Shown here in pieces: positions 5,792 to 5,969 of a stretch of 5,969 nt of DNA. Where the stretch lies: positions 1-5,969 of the forward strand of contig JAGGWE010000014.1 in assembly GCA_021157665.1 (NCBI GenBank), written 5' to 3'. The notes beneath the pieces were generated by a model. The model saw only the letters and a program-made list of their open reading frames with translations. It did not search any database and was not told the origin of the DNA. Source of the stretch: Sulfurimonas sp. Lineage in GTDB: Bacteria; Campylobacterota; Campylobacteria; Campylobacterales; Sulfurimonadaceae. A program made the position numbers and the translations under genes. Position 1 is the first letter of the stretch; each line of letters opens with the position of its first letter.

Positions 5792-5969
5792 ATAAAGCTT
5801 GATAAGCTATATCAGTTCTAATTTTTTTACCAACAAAATGAACTTGTCCACATCTAAGGTATGCTCTATTTCTAGCCTCTTTAATAGTATCACCAAGACC
5901 GACACATACTAAAACTCTACCACCATCAGCATATAAAATATCATCTTGCATACTTACCCCTGCAAAAGA
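5790..5969 (-). CDS. purD: Phosphoribosylamine-glycine ligase, C-terminal part (cut by window edge)
   Basis: The last 59 codons and the TAG stop of GAR synthetase, the ATP-dependent cytoplasmic enzyme that joins glycine to phosphoribosylamine in the second step of purine synthesis. I translated this stretch by hand from the minus strand: it holds GVSMQDD, then ADGGRVLVCVGLGDTIKEAR, and near the end YLRCGQVHF and KKIRTDIAYQAL. The GGRVL core, the GDT(I/L)xEAR helix and the closing RxDI match the C-terminal GARS-C domain. The catalytic ATP-grasp core lies outside the window. It is the first visible gene of the operon, ending 9 bases before the RDD start. The operon promoter is not in the window. 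Confidence 0.95.
   Translation of the reverse strand, partial: SFAGVSMQDDILYADGGRVLVCVGLGDTIKEARNRAYLRCGQVHFVGKKIRTDIAYQAL

Noticed and set aside
1..5969. Undescribed defence, mobile or biosynthetic system
   Set aside because: All genes are recognised housekeeping or conserved families in an order typical of Campylobacterota. There are no repeats, integrase or transposase genes, toxin-antitoxin pairs or sharp changes in composition.

Overview
This window is a compact, AT-rich stretch of core chromosome whose gene order and protein sequences point to a member of Campylobacterota (Epsilonproteobacteria), most like the Sulfurimonas group. The evidence is the order purD - RDD membrane protein - lptD - phosphoribosyltransferase - pnp - atpE, which I recall in similar form from Helicobacter and relatives, the AtpE with a signal-peptide-like N-terminus, and an A/T-rich -10-only promoter. 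The species assignment is inference from remembered sequences; no database search was made.

Every gene lies on the minus strand, so transcription runs from high to low coordinates. From the right edge these are: the last 59 codons of purD (5790-5969); a 149-residue RDD-family membrane protein with a TTG start (5331-5780); lptD, the outer-membrane LPS translocon (3122-5338); a diverged phosphoribosyltransferase (2463-3119); and pnp, polynucleotide phosphorylase (298-2466). These five are joined by an 8-base overlap, gaps of 9 and 2 bases, and one ATGA stop/start overlap, so they almost certainly form one operon with translational coupling. A hairpin followed by a short T-run just after pnp (257-282) is the likely operon terminator. 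Directly downstream is a consensus TATAAT (238-243) that would start a separate transcript with a leader of about 105 bases for atpE, of which the first 42 codons are present (1-126).

The operon mixes purine synthesis (PurD), envelope assembly (LptD, possibly the RDD protein), a phosphoribosyltransferase of unknown substrate and RNA decay (PNPase). No single pathway joins them; co-transcription of housekeeping genes is the simplest reading. The only non-coding stretch is the 171 bases between pnp and atpE. I see no tRNA, rRNA, CRISPR, insertion sequence, phage gene or other mobile element, and no sign of an undescribed multi-gene system. The points worth a second look are modest: the cysteine layout of LptD, the altered PRPP-loop of the phosphoribosyltransferase, the terminator-promoter junction and leader of atpE, and the lack of Shine-Dalgarno sequences at two internal starts.
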